DNA of 19,955 nt from DATBHZ01 sp036557185. GTDB taxonomy: Bacteria > Actinomycetota > Acidimicrobiia > IMCC26256 > JAENVU01. Position 1 is the stretch's first letter. Each line of letters begins with the position of its first letter. A program made the position numbers and the translations under genes. Where the stretch lies: assembly GCA_036557185.1 (NCBI GenBank), contig DATBHZ010000118.1:1-19955 (forward strand), read 5' to 3'. Below, in pieces: positions 6,460 to 13,195 of the stretch. The notes beneath the pieces are model-generated. The model saw only the letters and a program-made list of their open reading frames with translations. It had not been told where the DNA came from and did no database searches.

Positions 6460-7194
6460 ATGGGACCTGCACTCGGCACGGCGGAGTCGCTCGACGCCTC
6501 GCTGCGCGGCGCGCTGCAGTGCGTCGCGATCGCGTCGGGCTGCACCGCGGCACTCGTCATCGGACTGGCCCTCGTCGGCGAGCTTCTGCGCCGTCGCCGG
6601 CGAGGGGCGGTCGTCGTCAGCGCGCTCGATCGTTGGCTGCCGAGTCCCGCGACGGCCGCCGCAGCGGCGATGCTCTCCGCGCTTTCCTTCGGTGTCGGCG
6701 CGTACCCGGCGCACGCGGCGCCCACGCCCACCGCGCGCGTGCGCGCTTGGCTCCAGGAGCCGTCGGCGCCAACAACCGTCCCGACGACCGAAGCGGTTCC
6801 GACCTCGACGACCACGCCAAGCGTTGCGACACCTCGCGCACTCGACCAGCGCCAGTCGGCCCCGCGCCCTTCGGGCGGCAGCGTCGTGCACATCCCGTCT
6901 GGGAGCATCACCCGACCTGGCGGATCGCGAGCGCAGCCGCCGCCCGCGCGTCCGGCTACGCCGCTCGACCGAGCCGCCGTCCCGGCACGAGACACGACCG
7001 AGCACATCGTGCAACGCGGGGAATGCCTCTGGTCGATCGCGGCGCGACAGCTCGGTCCGCGAGCAACGAACCGAATGATCGATGCAGCGTGGCGCCGGAT
7101 CTACGCCGCGAACAGCACCGCTGTCGGTCCCGATCCGAACCTCATCCGGCCCGGGCTCGTGCTCGCTCTTCCCCCGCTCGACGACCTTCGATAG
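6460..7194 (+). CDS. Membrane protein with C-terminal LysM domain
   Basis: A 244-residue envelope protein. Two hydrophobic segments (about 20-43 and 63-87, the second ending in an AHA-like signal-type boundary) are separated by an Arg cluster, ELLRRRRRGA. A Pro/Thr/Ser-rich linker follows (88-178). The LysM domain (about 181-239) has EHIVQRGECLWSIAARQLG, then a helix RMIDAAWRRIYAANS and the closing NLIRPGLVLALP. LysM binds N-acetylglucosamine in peptidoglycan, so the protein probably anchors in the membrane and reaches the wall. ATG at 6460 has GGGAG 6 nt upstream. It is followed after 33 bp by the next gene on the same strand and may form an operon with it. The upstream leader is strongly structured, suggesting post-transcriptional control. 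Confidence 0.85.
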   Translation: MGPALGTAESLDASLRGALQCVAIASGCTAALVIGLALVGELLRRRRRGAVVVSALDRWLPSPATAAAAAMLSALSFGVGAYPAHAAPTPTARVRAWLQEPSAPTTVPTTEAVPTSTTTPSVATPRALDQRQSAPRPSGGSVVHIPSGSITRPGGSRAQPPPARPATPLDRAAVPARDTTEHIVQRGECLWSIAARQLGPRATNRMIDAAWRRIYAANSTAVGPDPNLIRPGLVLALPPLDDLR

Positions 7195-7227
7195 CGCGCT
7201 CACGCGCGCCGCACACCAGGAGGCTCT

Positions 7228-7860
7228 ATGCCCACACGTCTCGCAATCCAACCCTGGCCAGATCCCGTCATCGACACGCTCGGTCACGATCCGCGCTCGC
7301 TCTACGTCGAGCGGTTCTGGCTCCCGACGCTCGGCCCAACGAGCCTGCTGCTGCTGCGCCGCATCGCCGAGCTGCTCGACCATGCGCCCGAGGGCACCGG
7401 CCTCGACGTCGCGGAGACCTCTGCCGCGCTCGGCGTCGGGCACAGGGAGGGCAAGTCGAGCCCCTTCATGCGCAGCATGGATCGGCTCGTGCAGTTCGAC
7501 CTCGCGTGCGCGACCGGGCCCGACGGGTACGCCGTTCGGCGAAGCGTTCCACCCGTGAACCGCCGGCATCTCCACCGGCTCCCCGACTCGTTGCGAGAGG
7601 CGCACACCGATTGGACCGAAGCGCAGCTGGCGGAGCCGCCGCTGGCAGCTGCGCGGCGCAAGGCACGTCGTTTGGCGTTCGCGCTCTTCGAGCAGGGGGA
7701 CGACCTCGATTGCGTCGAGCGCGTGCTCCACACCGTTGGCTTCCACCCGACGATCTGCCGCGAGAGCGCCGTTTGGGCCTACGAGCGTCATCGGACCGCG
7801 CTCGAGGCCGCCGCGCAGCAGCCGACGAACGAGAGCACGGTGGCGCACTCCGCCGCCTAG
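7228..7860 (+). CDS. Hypothetical protein, possible winged-helix DNA-binding protein
   Basis: A 210-residue soluble protein not assigned to a known family. ATG at 7228 has a strong AGGAGG 5 nt upstream, so the start is well supported. Residues 29-110 look like a winged helix: helices at FWLPTLGPTSLLLLRRIAEL and LDVAETSAALGVG, a helix SSPFMRSMDRLVQFDLA, then a beta wing ACATGPDGYAVRRSVPPV. Residues 110-195 are helical (LPDSLREAHTDW, ARRKARRLAFALFEQG, DCVERVLHTVGF). The C-terminus is Ala/Gln-rich. It lies 33 bp after the LysM gene and before a strong hairpin terminator, so the two probably share a transcript. A regulatory role is inferred from fold only. Confidence 0.8.
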   Translation: MPTRLAIQPWPDPVIDTLGHDPRSLYVERFWLPTLGPTSLLLLRRIAELLDHAPEGTGLDVAETSAALGVGHREGKSSPFMRSMDRLVQFDLACATGPDGYAVRRSVPPVNRRHLHRLPDSLREAHTDWTEAQLAEPPLAAARRKARRLAFALFEQGDDLDCVERVLHTVGFHPTICRESAVWAYERHRTALEAAAQQPTNESTVAHSAA

Positions 7861-7868
7861 CAAAGATC

Positions 7869-7910
7869 TGGCGGCGCGCCGGCTCTGCCCCCCGAGCCGG
7901 CGCGCCGTCA
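7869..7910 (+). terminator. Strong hairpin terminator after the 210-aa gene
   Basis: GGCGCGCCGGCTC at 7873-7885 pairs perfectly with GAGCCGGCGCGCC at 7894-7906 across an 8-nt loop, and the stem extends outward by C-G, G-U, G-C and T-A pairs to 7869 and 7910 (17 positions). It starts 8 bp after the TAG of the preceding gene. There is no T-tract, as is frequent for high-GC actinobacterial terminators. The remaining 94 bp to the next gene hold nothing further that can be recognised except the AGAGGTAG-type Shine-Dalgarno near 7990. Confidence 0.8.
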
Positions 7911-8004
7911 ACCTCAGCGGGCCTGAAGCCGACGGCGTGATCGCGGGCGAGCTCGTGCTACCCGCGACCGGAACCCTTGTTCACCTCAGAGGTAGCGAGT
8001 CGCG

Positions 8005-8322
8005 ATGACTGATCCTGAAGCCGGCAGTACAGCTGGTTCGCCTACGCCCGGGTGGGACCTGGTGCCGGGCGAGGAGCCGAAGGCTGTACCCAGCACGACG
8101 GATTTTCCTTACGACCGCGAGAAGGCGCAGGACGACGCGCGGCGGCTGATCACGATGGTCCTCCTGATCGTCTTCCTGCTGGCGATCGCTGCCGCGTACG
8201 CCTACGTCTCATGGATTGGCACGTGGAACGAGATCAAGGACTGGAGCCTGCTCGTCGTCCCGTCGCTCACATCGCTCCTGAGTGTCGCGACTGGCTTCTA
8301 CCTCGGGACGCGCACCACCTAG
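8005..8322 (+). CDS. Small two-helix membrane protein, function unknown
   Basis: A 105-residue protein. Residues 1-46 are hydrophilic and rich in Pro, Gly, Asp and Glu (cytoplasmic or extracellular tail, PGWDLVPGEEPKAVPSTTDF). Two transmembrane helices follow, about 48-70 (LITMVLLIVFLLAIAAAYAYV) and 80-101 (WSLLVVPSLTSLLSVATGFYLG), joined by a short loop, GTWNEIKD. ATG at 8005 has AGAGGTAG about 10 nt upstream. No family is recognised. The gene stands alone between a strong terminator and the palindrome-rich promoter of the ribbon-helix-helix gene, so no functional link can be drawn from context. Coding potential rests on the two clear helices, the ribosome binding site and high third-position GC. 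Confidence 0.72.
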   Translation: MTDPEAGSTAGSPTPGWDLVPGEEPKAVPSTTDFPYDREKAQDDARRLITMVLLIVFLLAIAAAYAYVSWIGTWNEIKDWSLLVVPSLTSLLSVATGFYLGTRTT

Positions 8323-8422
8323 GCGGTCGCCGACGCGGCGATGCACTCCAGACTGCGCTCCGGCACACCGGATGGACCTGCCCGGGGGGCGACTGTCCCA
8401 CGCAGCATACGGATTCAACCCC

Positions 8423-8504
8423 TACCCAAGGAATACCTTGGCGGGTAAAATGGAGTACTCAATAGGGTTGAGGTACGGCAGCCAAGGCTGCCAGTTCCGG
8501 GAAC
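8423..8504 (+). repeat. Cluster of inverted repeats around the promoter (candidate operators)
   Basis: Three dyads lie within 82 bp. CCAAGG-AATA-CCTTGG (8426-8441) overlaps the predicted -35, and its arms extend as TACC (from 8423) and GGTA (to 8447) with a 3-nt bulge. GGCAGCC-AA-GGCTGCC (8477-8492) begins at the predicted transcription start. GTTCC-G-GGAAC (8494-8504) follows directly. Ribbon-helix-helix proteins bind short inverted repeats and commonly repress their own promoters, so the downstream gene product is a candidate ligand; this is inference. Confidence 0.6.
8439..8468 (+). promoter_or_regulatory. Predicted promoter of the ribbon-helix-helix gene
   Basis: TTGGCG (8439-8444), an 18-bp spacer and TAGGGT (8463-8468) make a good housekeeping-type actinobacterial promoter. 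Transcription would start near 8475, giving a leader of about 67 nt. The surrounding 60 bp are clearly richer in A and T than the rest of the window. The region from 8323 to 8422 shows nothing recognisable. Confidence 0.6.
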
Positions 8505-8541
8505 GTCAGCACACCTCAGCCGCCTTACGCAGGGAGGGACC

Positions 8542-8802
8542 TTGGCCAGCACCGATAGCGCGCAGGGCGCCCAGCAACCCGCCGCTCCTGATGCACCGAG
8601 CCGATTCATCAAGATGTCAGCGAACATCACCCATGAGACAGCCGACTCCATGGTGGATCTTGCTGCTCGGAAGGGCATCACCAGGACAGAGGTTCTGCGG
8701 AGATCGATCGCAACCCAGAAGTTCCTCCAAGACGCGATCGACCGTGGAGCGAAGGTGCTCATCAAGGACGGCAACGACATCTCCGAGCTCGTCCTGATCT
8801 GA
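8542..8802 (+). CDS. Ribbon-helix-helix (CopG/Arc-like) regulator
   Basis: An 86-residue protein with a disordered Ala/Pro/Gln-rich N-terminus (1-21) and a ribbon-helix-helix core: strand FIKMSANIT (22-30), helix A HETADSMVDLAARKG (31-45), turn and helix B TRTEVLRRSIATQKFLQDAI (47-66). A short tail with KVLIKDGNDISELVLI (71-86) forms a beta-type extension seen in stand-alone actinobacterial members of this class. It probably dimerises and binds DNA through the strand. The start is TTG at 8542 with AGGGAGGG 4-5 nt upstream; the ATG at residue 25 lies inside the strand and would destroy the domain. No toxin or relaxase gene is beside it, so antitoxin or plasmid-copy roles are not supported. Codon use is less GC-biased than in neighbours, which may mean recent acquisition. 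Confidence 0.8.
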   Translation: MASTDSAQGAQQPAAPDAPSRFIKMSANITHETADSMVDLAARKGITRTEVLRRSIATQKFLQDAIDRGAKVLIKDGNDISELVLI

Positions 8803-8826
8803 ATCAGGAGCTTCGCGAGTCGCCGC

Positions 8827-8832
8827 TACCCT
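8827..8832 (+). promoter_or_regulatory. Probable -10 box for leaderless cobB
   Basis: TACCCT matches TAnnnT and ends 6 nt before the GTG start at 8839, which has no Shine-Dalgarno. This spacing fits a transcript beginning at or next to the start codon. No convincing -35 was seen in the 36-bp gap. Confidence 0.45.
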
Positions 8833-8838
8833 CGCAGC

Positions 8839-9651
8839 GTGGCCGGCACGGATAGCGACACGAGCAATGCGCTCGACACGATCGCGGGCTGGCTGCGCGA
8901 CGCGCGGGCGATCGTCGTGCTCACGGGCGCGGGCATCTCGACCGGGTCGGGCATCCCCGACTTCCGAGGTCCGCAAGGGGTGTGGACGAAGAACCCCGAG
9001 GCGGAGAAGATGGCGACGCTCGACCACTACGTCGGCGATCCCGAGGTCCGTCGCCGTGCGTGGCAGAACCGTCTGCACAGCGAGATCTGGCGCGCCGAGC
9101 CGAACGCCGGGCACAAGGCGCTCGCGGAGCTCGAGCGCACCGCGAACCTCGACACGCTCGTCACGCAGAACATCGACGGCCTGCACCAGGCCGCAGGCTC
9201 GACGGCTGCGAAGGTCGTCGAGGTGCACGGCTCGGTGCACGGCGCCAAGTGCCTCCAGTGCGGTTGGACCGGCCCGATGGACGAGACGCTGGACCGTGTG
9301 CGCGCCGGGGAGGAGGACCCGGCCTGCCTCGAGTGCGGCGGGATGCTCAAGTCCGCCACGATCAGCTTCGGCGAGAACCTCGTCCCCGCCGACCTCCAGC
9401 GTGCCCAGGAGGCCGCCGAGCGATCCGACGTGTTCCTCGCGCTCGGCACGTCGCTCGGGGTCTATCCGGCAGCGGCACTCCCCGAGGTCGCCCTCGGCGC
9501 CGGCGCCCGGCTCGTCATCTGCAACGAGCAGGCGACGCCCTACGATCGGTACGCCGACGCGATCAGCCGCTCGAACCTCGTCGACCTGCTCCCGGCGCTC
9601 GTAGCATCGGTGGAGAGCGGCGCCCCGGCACCGGGAATATCCGACCCCTGA
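8839..9651 (+). CDS. cobB: NAD-dependent protein deacylase (sirtuin)
   Basis: A 270-residue Sir2-family enzyme that removes acetyl or acyl groups from lysines using NAD+, giving nicotinamide and O-acyl-ADP-ribose. The Rossmann part carries GAGIS (30-34) and GIPDFRGPQGVW (38-49). TQNIDGLHQAAGS (109-121) contains the NAD-contacting Asn-Ile-Asp, and His130 in VHGS is the catalytic base. The structural zinc site is complete: Cys138/Cys141 and Cys163/Cys166. GTSLGVYPAA (203-212) and CNE (228-230) complete the NAD pocket. Tyr/Arg residues of the SIRT5-type desuccinylase pocket were not evident, so plain deacetylase is likelier. GTG start at 8839 without Shine-Dalgarno; probably leaderless. The last residues (GAPAPGISDP) are a short variable tail. 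Length is normal for bacterial sirtuins. Confidence 0.93.
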   Translation: MAGTDSDTSNALDTIAGWLRDARAIVVLTGAGISTGSGIPDFRGPQGVWTKNPEAEKMATLDHYVGDPEVRRRAWQNRLHSEIWRAEPNAGHKALAELERTANLDTLVTQNIDGLHQAAGSTAAKVVEVHGSVHGAKCLQCGWTGPMDETLDRVRAGEEDPACLECGGMLKSATISFGENLVPADLQRAQEAAERSDVFLALGTSLGVYPAAALPEVALGAGARLVICNEQATPYDRYADAISRSNLVDLLPALVASVESGAPAPGISDP

Positions 9652-9653
9652 GG

Positions 9654-9659
9654 TAGCAT
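9654..9659 (+). promoter_or_regulatory. Possible -10 box upstream of the rhodanese-MoeB gene
   Basis: TAGCAT fits TAnnnT and lies 3 bp after the cobB stop. It would give a leader of about 30 nt that includes GGGGGA shortly before the ATG at 9696. No good -35 is visible, and read-through from cobB is equally possible. Confidence 0.35.
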
Positions 9660-9695
9660 TTCAGGGCGGTAGAACGAGTTCGTCCAGGGGGAATC

Positions 9696-10880
9696 ATGCC
9701 CAGCTTCCGCGAGCTGCTCGGCCAGGCGAAGCAGCACATCAAGGAGTTGCAGCCGTCCGAGGCCGAGCCGCGCCTCGGCAAGGCCACCTTCCTCGACGTG
9801 CGCGAGCAGGACGAGGTCGACGCCGGGATCATCCCGGGCGCCATCCACATCCCCCGCGGGCACCTCGAGAGCCAGGTCGAGTCCCGGATCCCCGACCGCG
9901 ACGGCGAGCTCGTCGTCTACTGCGCGGCCGGAGTGCGCTCCGCGTTCGCCGCGCAGACGCTCCAGCAGCTCGGCTACAAGGATGTCGTGTCGATGTCCGG
10001 CGGCTTCGGGCAGTGGAAGAACGAGGACCGCCCCTGGATCACGCCCGCGGTCCTGACCCCGGAGCAGCGCGACCGGTACAAGCGCCACATCCTCCTCGAG
10101 AACATCGGTGAGGCCGGCCAGCAGAAGCTGCTCCAGAGCAAGGTGCTCCTGCTCGGCGCGGGCGGCCTCGGCTCCCCCGCGGCGCTCTACCTCGCGGCGG
10201 CGGGCGTGGGCACGCTCGGCATCGTCGACATGGACGTCGTCGACTCGTCGAACCTCCAGCGCCAGATCCTGCATAACGTCGACCGCATCGGCGAGCGCAA
10301 GGTCGACAGCGCGAAGAAGACGCTCACATTGCTCAACCCCGACGTCAACGTCGTCACCCACGACGTGCGCCTCGGCGCCGACAACATCCTCGACATCCTC
10401 GAGGGATACGACGTCGTGGTCGACGGCACCGACAACTTCCCGACGCGCTACCTGCTCAACGACGCGTCGCTCCTGTCGCGCACGCCGGTCGTGCACGGCT
10501 CGATCTTCAAGTTCGAGGGCCAGGTCACCGTGTTCGAGCCCTACGAGGGCCCGTGCTACCGCTGCCTGCTGCCCGAGCCCCCGCCGCCGGAGCTCGCACC
10601 GTCGTGCGCCGAGGCGGGCGTGCTCGGCGTGCTGCCGGGGATCATCGGCTCGATCCAGGCGCTCGAGGCGATCAAGCTGCTGCTCGACCTCGGCGACTCG
10701 TTGAACGGCCGCCTGCTCGCGTACGACGCGCTCGAGGAGAGCTTCCGCACGTTCAAGGTGCGGCGCGATCCGCACTGCCCCGCATGCGGGCCCGACGCGC
10801 CGCCGATCGTGATCGCCGAGTACGACCAGCACTGCCTGCCGCACGCCGTCCTGGCCGACGGCTCCGTCGTCTCGCACTGA
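9696..10880 (+). CDS. moeB: Rhodanese-ThiF/MoeB fusion, sulfur-carrier adenylyltransferase
   Basis: A 394-residue two-domain enzyme. The N-terminal rhodanese domain (about 25-115) has FLDVREQDEVDAGIIPGAIHI in pieces and the active loop CAAGVRS with Cys76. The C-terminal E1-like domain (about 121-360) has YKRHILLENIGEAGQ, the nucleotide loop GAGGLGS (154-160), NLQRQ (186-190), VDGTDNF (242-248), the zinc cysteines C287/C290 and C361/C364, and Cys304 in SCAEAGVLG. Such enzymes adenylate the C-terminal Gly-Gly of MoaD, ThiS or CysO-like carriers and, with a rhodanese domain, supply sulfur as persulfide. The rhodanese domain normally follows the ThiF domain (MOCS3/Uba4, MoeZ); here it precedes it. 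The carrier protein is not in the window, so molybdopterin, thiamine or cysteine synthesis cannot be separated. ATG has GGGGGA about 5 nt upstream. Confidence 0.92.
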   Translation: MPSFRELLGQAKQHIKELQPSEAEPRLGKATFLDVREQDEVDAGIIPGAIHIPRGHLESQVESRIPDRDGELVVYCAAGVRSAFAAQTLQQLGYKDVVSMSGGFGQWKNEDRPWITPAVLTPEQRDRYKRHILLENIGEAGQQKLLQSKVLLLGAGGLGSPAALYLAAAGVGTLGIVDMDVVDSSNLQRQILHNVDRIGERKVDSAKKTLTLLNPDVNVVTHDVRLGADNILDILEGYDVVVDGTDNFPTRYLLNDASLLSRTPVVHGSIFKFEGQVTVFEPYEGPCYRCLLPEPPPPELAPSCAEAGVLGVLPGIIGSIQALEAIKLLLDLGDSLNGRLLAYDALEESFRTFKVRRDPHCPACGPDAPPIVIAEYDQHCLPHAVLADGSVVSH

Positions 10881-10890
10881 CCGACTGGCA

Positions 10891-10907
10891 CGCGGCGCCT
10901 TGCCGCG
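10891..10907. terminator. Small hairpin between convergent genes
   Basis: CGCGGC (10891-10896), loop GCCTT, GCCGCG (10902-10907). It lies in the 41-bp gap between the convergent stops of the rhodanese-MoeB gene and pepA and could act on both strands. The stem is short and there is no T-run, so the call is weak. Confidence 0.35.
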
Positions 10908-10921
10908 CAGCGGCCGCGCGA

Positions 10922-12415
10922 CTACCGCCGTCGAGCCTTGTAGTGCGTGAGCAGGTCGAGCAGCGTGCGCACACCGAAACCGGTCCCGCCGCGCGGCGTG
11001 TAGCCCTCGTCGGCTCCCGCGCGCGCGGGCCCGGCGATGTCCAGGTGGACCCACGGCACGCCGTTGACGAACTCCTCGAGGAACAGCCCCGCGGTCAGCG
11101 CGCCTCCGTAGCCGCCGTGCGAGATGTTCTTCATGTCGGCGACCTCGGAATCGAGCATCTTGCGGTACTGCTTCGGGAGCGGCAGCGGCCACATCGACTC
11201 TCCCGCGCGATCGGCGGCCTCCTGCACCTGGTCGCCCCAGGCCTCGTCGCCGGCCATCAACCCGCCGATCTTCTCGCCGAGTGCGACGACGCACGCCCCG
11301 GTGAGCGTGGCGAGGTCGATGATCCCGTCGGGCTCCTCCTCGGCGGCGAGCGAGAGCGCGTCGGCGAGGATCAGCCGGCCCTCGGCATCCGTGTTGAGCA
11401 CCTCGGCCGTCTTCCCGTTGCGGAACGTCAACACGTCACCGGGCCTGATCGCGGCGCCGCTCGGCATGTTCTCCACCATCGGCGCGTAGCCGATGACCTT
11501 CGTGGTCACACCCAGGTCGCGCAGCGCCGACATCGAGGCGATGACGGCCGCCGCGCCGCTCATGTCGGTCTTCATGGTCTCCATGCCGCCCGCGGTCTTG
11601 AGCGACAGGCCGCCCGAGTCGAAGACCACGCCCTTGCCGACGAGCGCCACCTTGCCGCGCGCCCCGCGCGGCGCGTACGTCATCTTCACGAGCCGCGGTG
11701 TCTGCCGCGAGCCCTGACCGACACCGAGGATCCCGCCGAGCCGCTCCTTCTTCAGCTGCGGCACGTCGAGCACCTCGACCTTGACGCCCTTGTTGCGCAG
11801 GAGCTGCTCCGCCGCGTGCGCAAAGGCCTCGGGTGACTTCTCCCCCGACGGCGTGTTGACCATGTCGCGCGCCCAGCACACCGCGTTGGCAACGCTGGCG
11901 CCGCGGTCGAGCGCTGCGCGAACCCTGGAACCGCCCCGGCCGAGCAGCGCGACCGTCGAGAGCTTCGAAGCCTCGCCATCGGTCTTGTACGCGAGGAACT
12001 GGTAGCCGCCGAGGATGACGCCCTCGGCGATCGCCTGTGCCACCGCTGCACGGTCGAGGTCGTCGGGCGCCGCATCGAGGAGCGTCGTGGCGATCGAAGC
12101 CACCTTCTTGCCCCGCTTGGCGAGCGAGGCAGCGGCCGTGCGGAAGGACTCGACGGTGAGCTGGTCCTGGTCGCCGAGCCCGATCAGGACGGCCGCCTTT
12201 GCCCCGAGCGCACCGCCCGTGGACACGGCGAGGGTCTCGCCGGCCTTGCCCTGGAAGTCGGCCTCCTCGATGAACGCGCCGAGCTCGCCCTCGAGTGCAT
12301 CGTCGACGACGTCACCACCCGGACCGAGCTCGCCGTCGGCGAAGACCGGGATCGCGAGCAGATCCGCGGTGACGGTGCTCGGTGACGTCGAACTCGTCGT
12401 GAAGGTGACAGGCAC
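10922..12415 (-). CDS. pepA: Leucyl aminopeptidase (M17 family)
   Basis: A 497-residue cytosolic metallo-aminopeptidase that releases N-terminal residues, preferably Leu, from peptides, usually as a hexamer with two metal ions. The N-terminal macro-like domain covers about 1-165. The catalytic domain has VGKGVVFDSGGLSLK (259-273), MKTDMSGAAA (281-290) and NTDAEGRLIL (341-350). Spacing matches the E. coli enzyme exactly: metal ligands Lys261, Asp266, Asp284, Asp343 and Glu345, and catalytic Lys273 and Arg347 are all present. Start is GTG at 12413-12415 with a strong AGGAGG 5 nt upstream; that site overlaps the TAG stop of the adenosyltransferase gene 9 nt before, so the two genes are likely one transcript. 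The gene ends convergently with the rhodanese-MoeB gene. Confidence 0.95.
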   Translation of the reverse strand: MPVTFTTSSTSPSTVTADLLAIPVFADGELGPGGDVVDDALEGELGAFIEEADFQGKAGETLAVSTGGALGAKAAVLIGLGDQDQLTVESFRTAAASLAKRGKKVASIATTLLDAAPDDLDRAAVAQAIAEGVILGGYQFLAYKTDGEASKLSTVALLGRGGSRVRAALDRGASVANAVCWARDMVNTPSGEKSPEAFAHAAEQLLRNKGVKVEVLDVPQLKKERLGGILGVGQGSRQTPRLVKMTYAPRGARGKVALVGKGVVFDSGGLSLKTAGGMETMKTDMSGAAAVIASMSALRDLGVTTKVIGYAPMVENMPSGAAIRPGDVLTFRNGKTAEVLNTDAEGRLILADALSLAAEEEPDGIIDLATLTGACVVALGEKIGGLMAGDEAWGDQVQEAADRAGESMWPLPLPKQYRKMLDSEVADMKNISHGGYGGALTAGLFLEEFVNGVPWVHLDIAGPARAGADEGYTPRGGTGFGVRTLLDLLTHYKARRR

Positions 12416-12424
12416 GGATTCCTC

Positions 12425-12988
12425 CTAGGTGGCTTTCCGTTCGGGCCGTGCAGCCCGGAACGCGCCCTCTTGCCATCGGGCGAGCGTCCAGCAGAGATCG
12501 GCGAGACGGTTGAGGTACGGGACCACGGCGCTGTCCGCGGCGAGCCAGCCCTCGGTCGCGGCCGTGACGCTCTCGCGCTCCGCCCGCCGCACCACAGTGC
12601 GCGCGAGGTCCAGCGCCGCGGCGACCCTGGTCTCACCCGGCAACACGAATTCGGTCGGCATGTCGAAGCGCTCTGCGACGTCGTCGATGATCGGTTCGAG
12701 CGCTTCCACCATCGCGGTGGTCACGAGCGTCGAGCCTGCCTTCAGCTTCGACCGGTTCGCGGGCGCCGTCGCCAGCTCGGCACCCACCACGAACAGCTCC
12801 CGCTGCAGGCGCACGAGCAGGTCGAACAGCTCGGAGCCCTGCTCCAGCTCGGCACGCGCGAGGCCGAGTGCCGCAACCGCTTCGTCAGTGGTGCCGTACG
12901 CGGTCGGGCCGGGCGCGTCCTTGGAGGTCCGACCGCCGAACAGCAGCCCTGTGGTGCCGTCGTCGCCCTTGCGCGTGTACACCTTCAT
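12425..12988 (-). CDS. pduO: ATP:cob(I)alamin adenosyltransferase, PduO type
   Basis: A 187-residue trimeric adenosyltransferase that moves the 5'-deoxyadenosyl group from ATP to cob(I)alamin, making coenzyme B12. The ATP-binding N-terminus is TRKGDDGTTGLLFGGR (5-20) and AYGTTDEAVAALG (30-42). The conserved helix ARTVVRRAER (129-138) and the C-terminal PYLNRLADLCWTLAR (157-171) are the other family signatures. In most members the second segment reads TVDELNS; here it is TTDEAVA, with the Asp-Glu kept and the following polar residues replaced. ATG at 12986-12988 has no Shine-Dalgarno, but TAGACT lies 9 nt upstream, so it may be leaderless. It is the promoter-proximal gene of a pair with pepA. 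Confidence 0.92.
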   Translation of the reverse strand: MKVYTRKGDDGTTGLLFGGRTSKDAPGPTAYGTTDEAVAALGLARAELEQGSELFDLLVRLQRELFVVGAELATAPANRSKLKAGSTLVTTAMVEALEPIIDDVAERFDMPTEFVLPGETRVAAALDLARTVVRRAERESVTAATEGWLAADSAVVPYLNRLADLCWTLARWQEGAFRAARPERKAT

Positions 12989-12997
12989 GCGCCGCGG

Positions 12998-13003
12998 AGT
13001 CTA
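12998..13003 (-). promoter_or_regulatory. Probable -10 box for the adenosyltransferase gene
   Basis: On the minus strand TAGACT ends 9 nt before the ATG at 12988, suggesting a transcript with little or no leader. No good -35 was found. Confidence 0.4.
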
Positions 13004-13058
13004 CGGCGGCCACATCACATCGCTTCCGGGCGTCTGTACCGTCTCGACGTCGTCTCCG

Positions 13059-13088
13059 TGTCGCCGATGCTCTCGCAGAGTGGCGACA
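13059..13088. repeat. Dyad element in the divergent adenosyltransferase/GT2 region
   Basis: TGTCGCC (13059-13065) and GGCGACA (13082-13088) are perfect inverted copies; inside them CTCT (13070-13073) and AGAG (13077-13080) pair around CGC. The element lies in the 207-bp divergent gap, about 30 bp upstream of TACGCT (13119-13124), a possible -10 for the glycosyltransferase gene. It may be an operator. The rest of the gap shows nothing clear. Confidence 0.45.
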
Positions 13089-13195
13089 GAGATGCAAGGG
13101 ACCGCGACCGGTGGCGACTACGCTTGTTTCGATCCCCCATCTCCCGCCTCGCACCCTCGGGCGTGCGCGATGGGGCGCCGAGACCCGGAGCGCGC

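Noticed and set aside
5905..7911. A 668-codon open frame on the minus strand covering the LysM and 210-aa genes
   Set aside because: Only the last 106 codons, from the ATG at 6225 with a good ribosome binding site, look like a protein. The rest is Arg/Ala/Gly-rich, has no domain, and is antisense to two plus-strand genes with domain or ribosome-binding-site support.
8542..8802. Antitoxin of a toxin-antitoxin pair
   Set aside because: The next gene is a sirtuin on its own promoter and the preceding one is a distant two-helix membrane protein; no toxin-like gene overlaps or abuts.
9540..11294. A 584-codon open frame on the minus strand across cobB, moeB and part of pepA
   Set aside because: It is antisense to two enzymes with complete catalytic motifs and has low-complexity Arg/Glu/Ala/Val composition typical of shadows in high-GC DNA.
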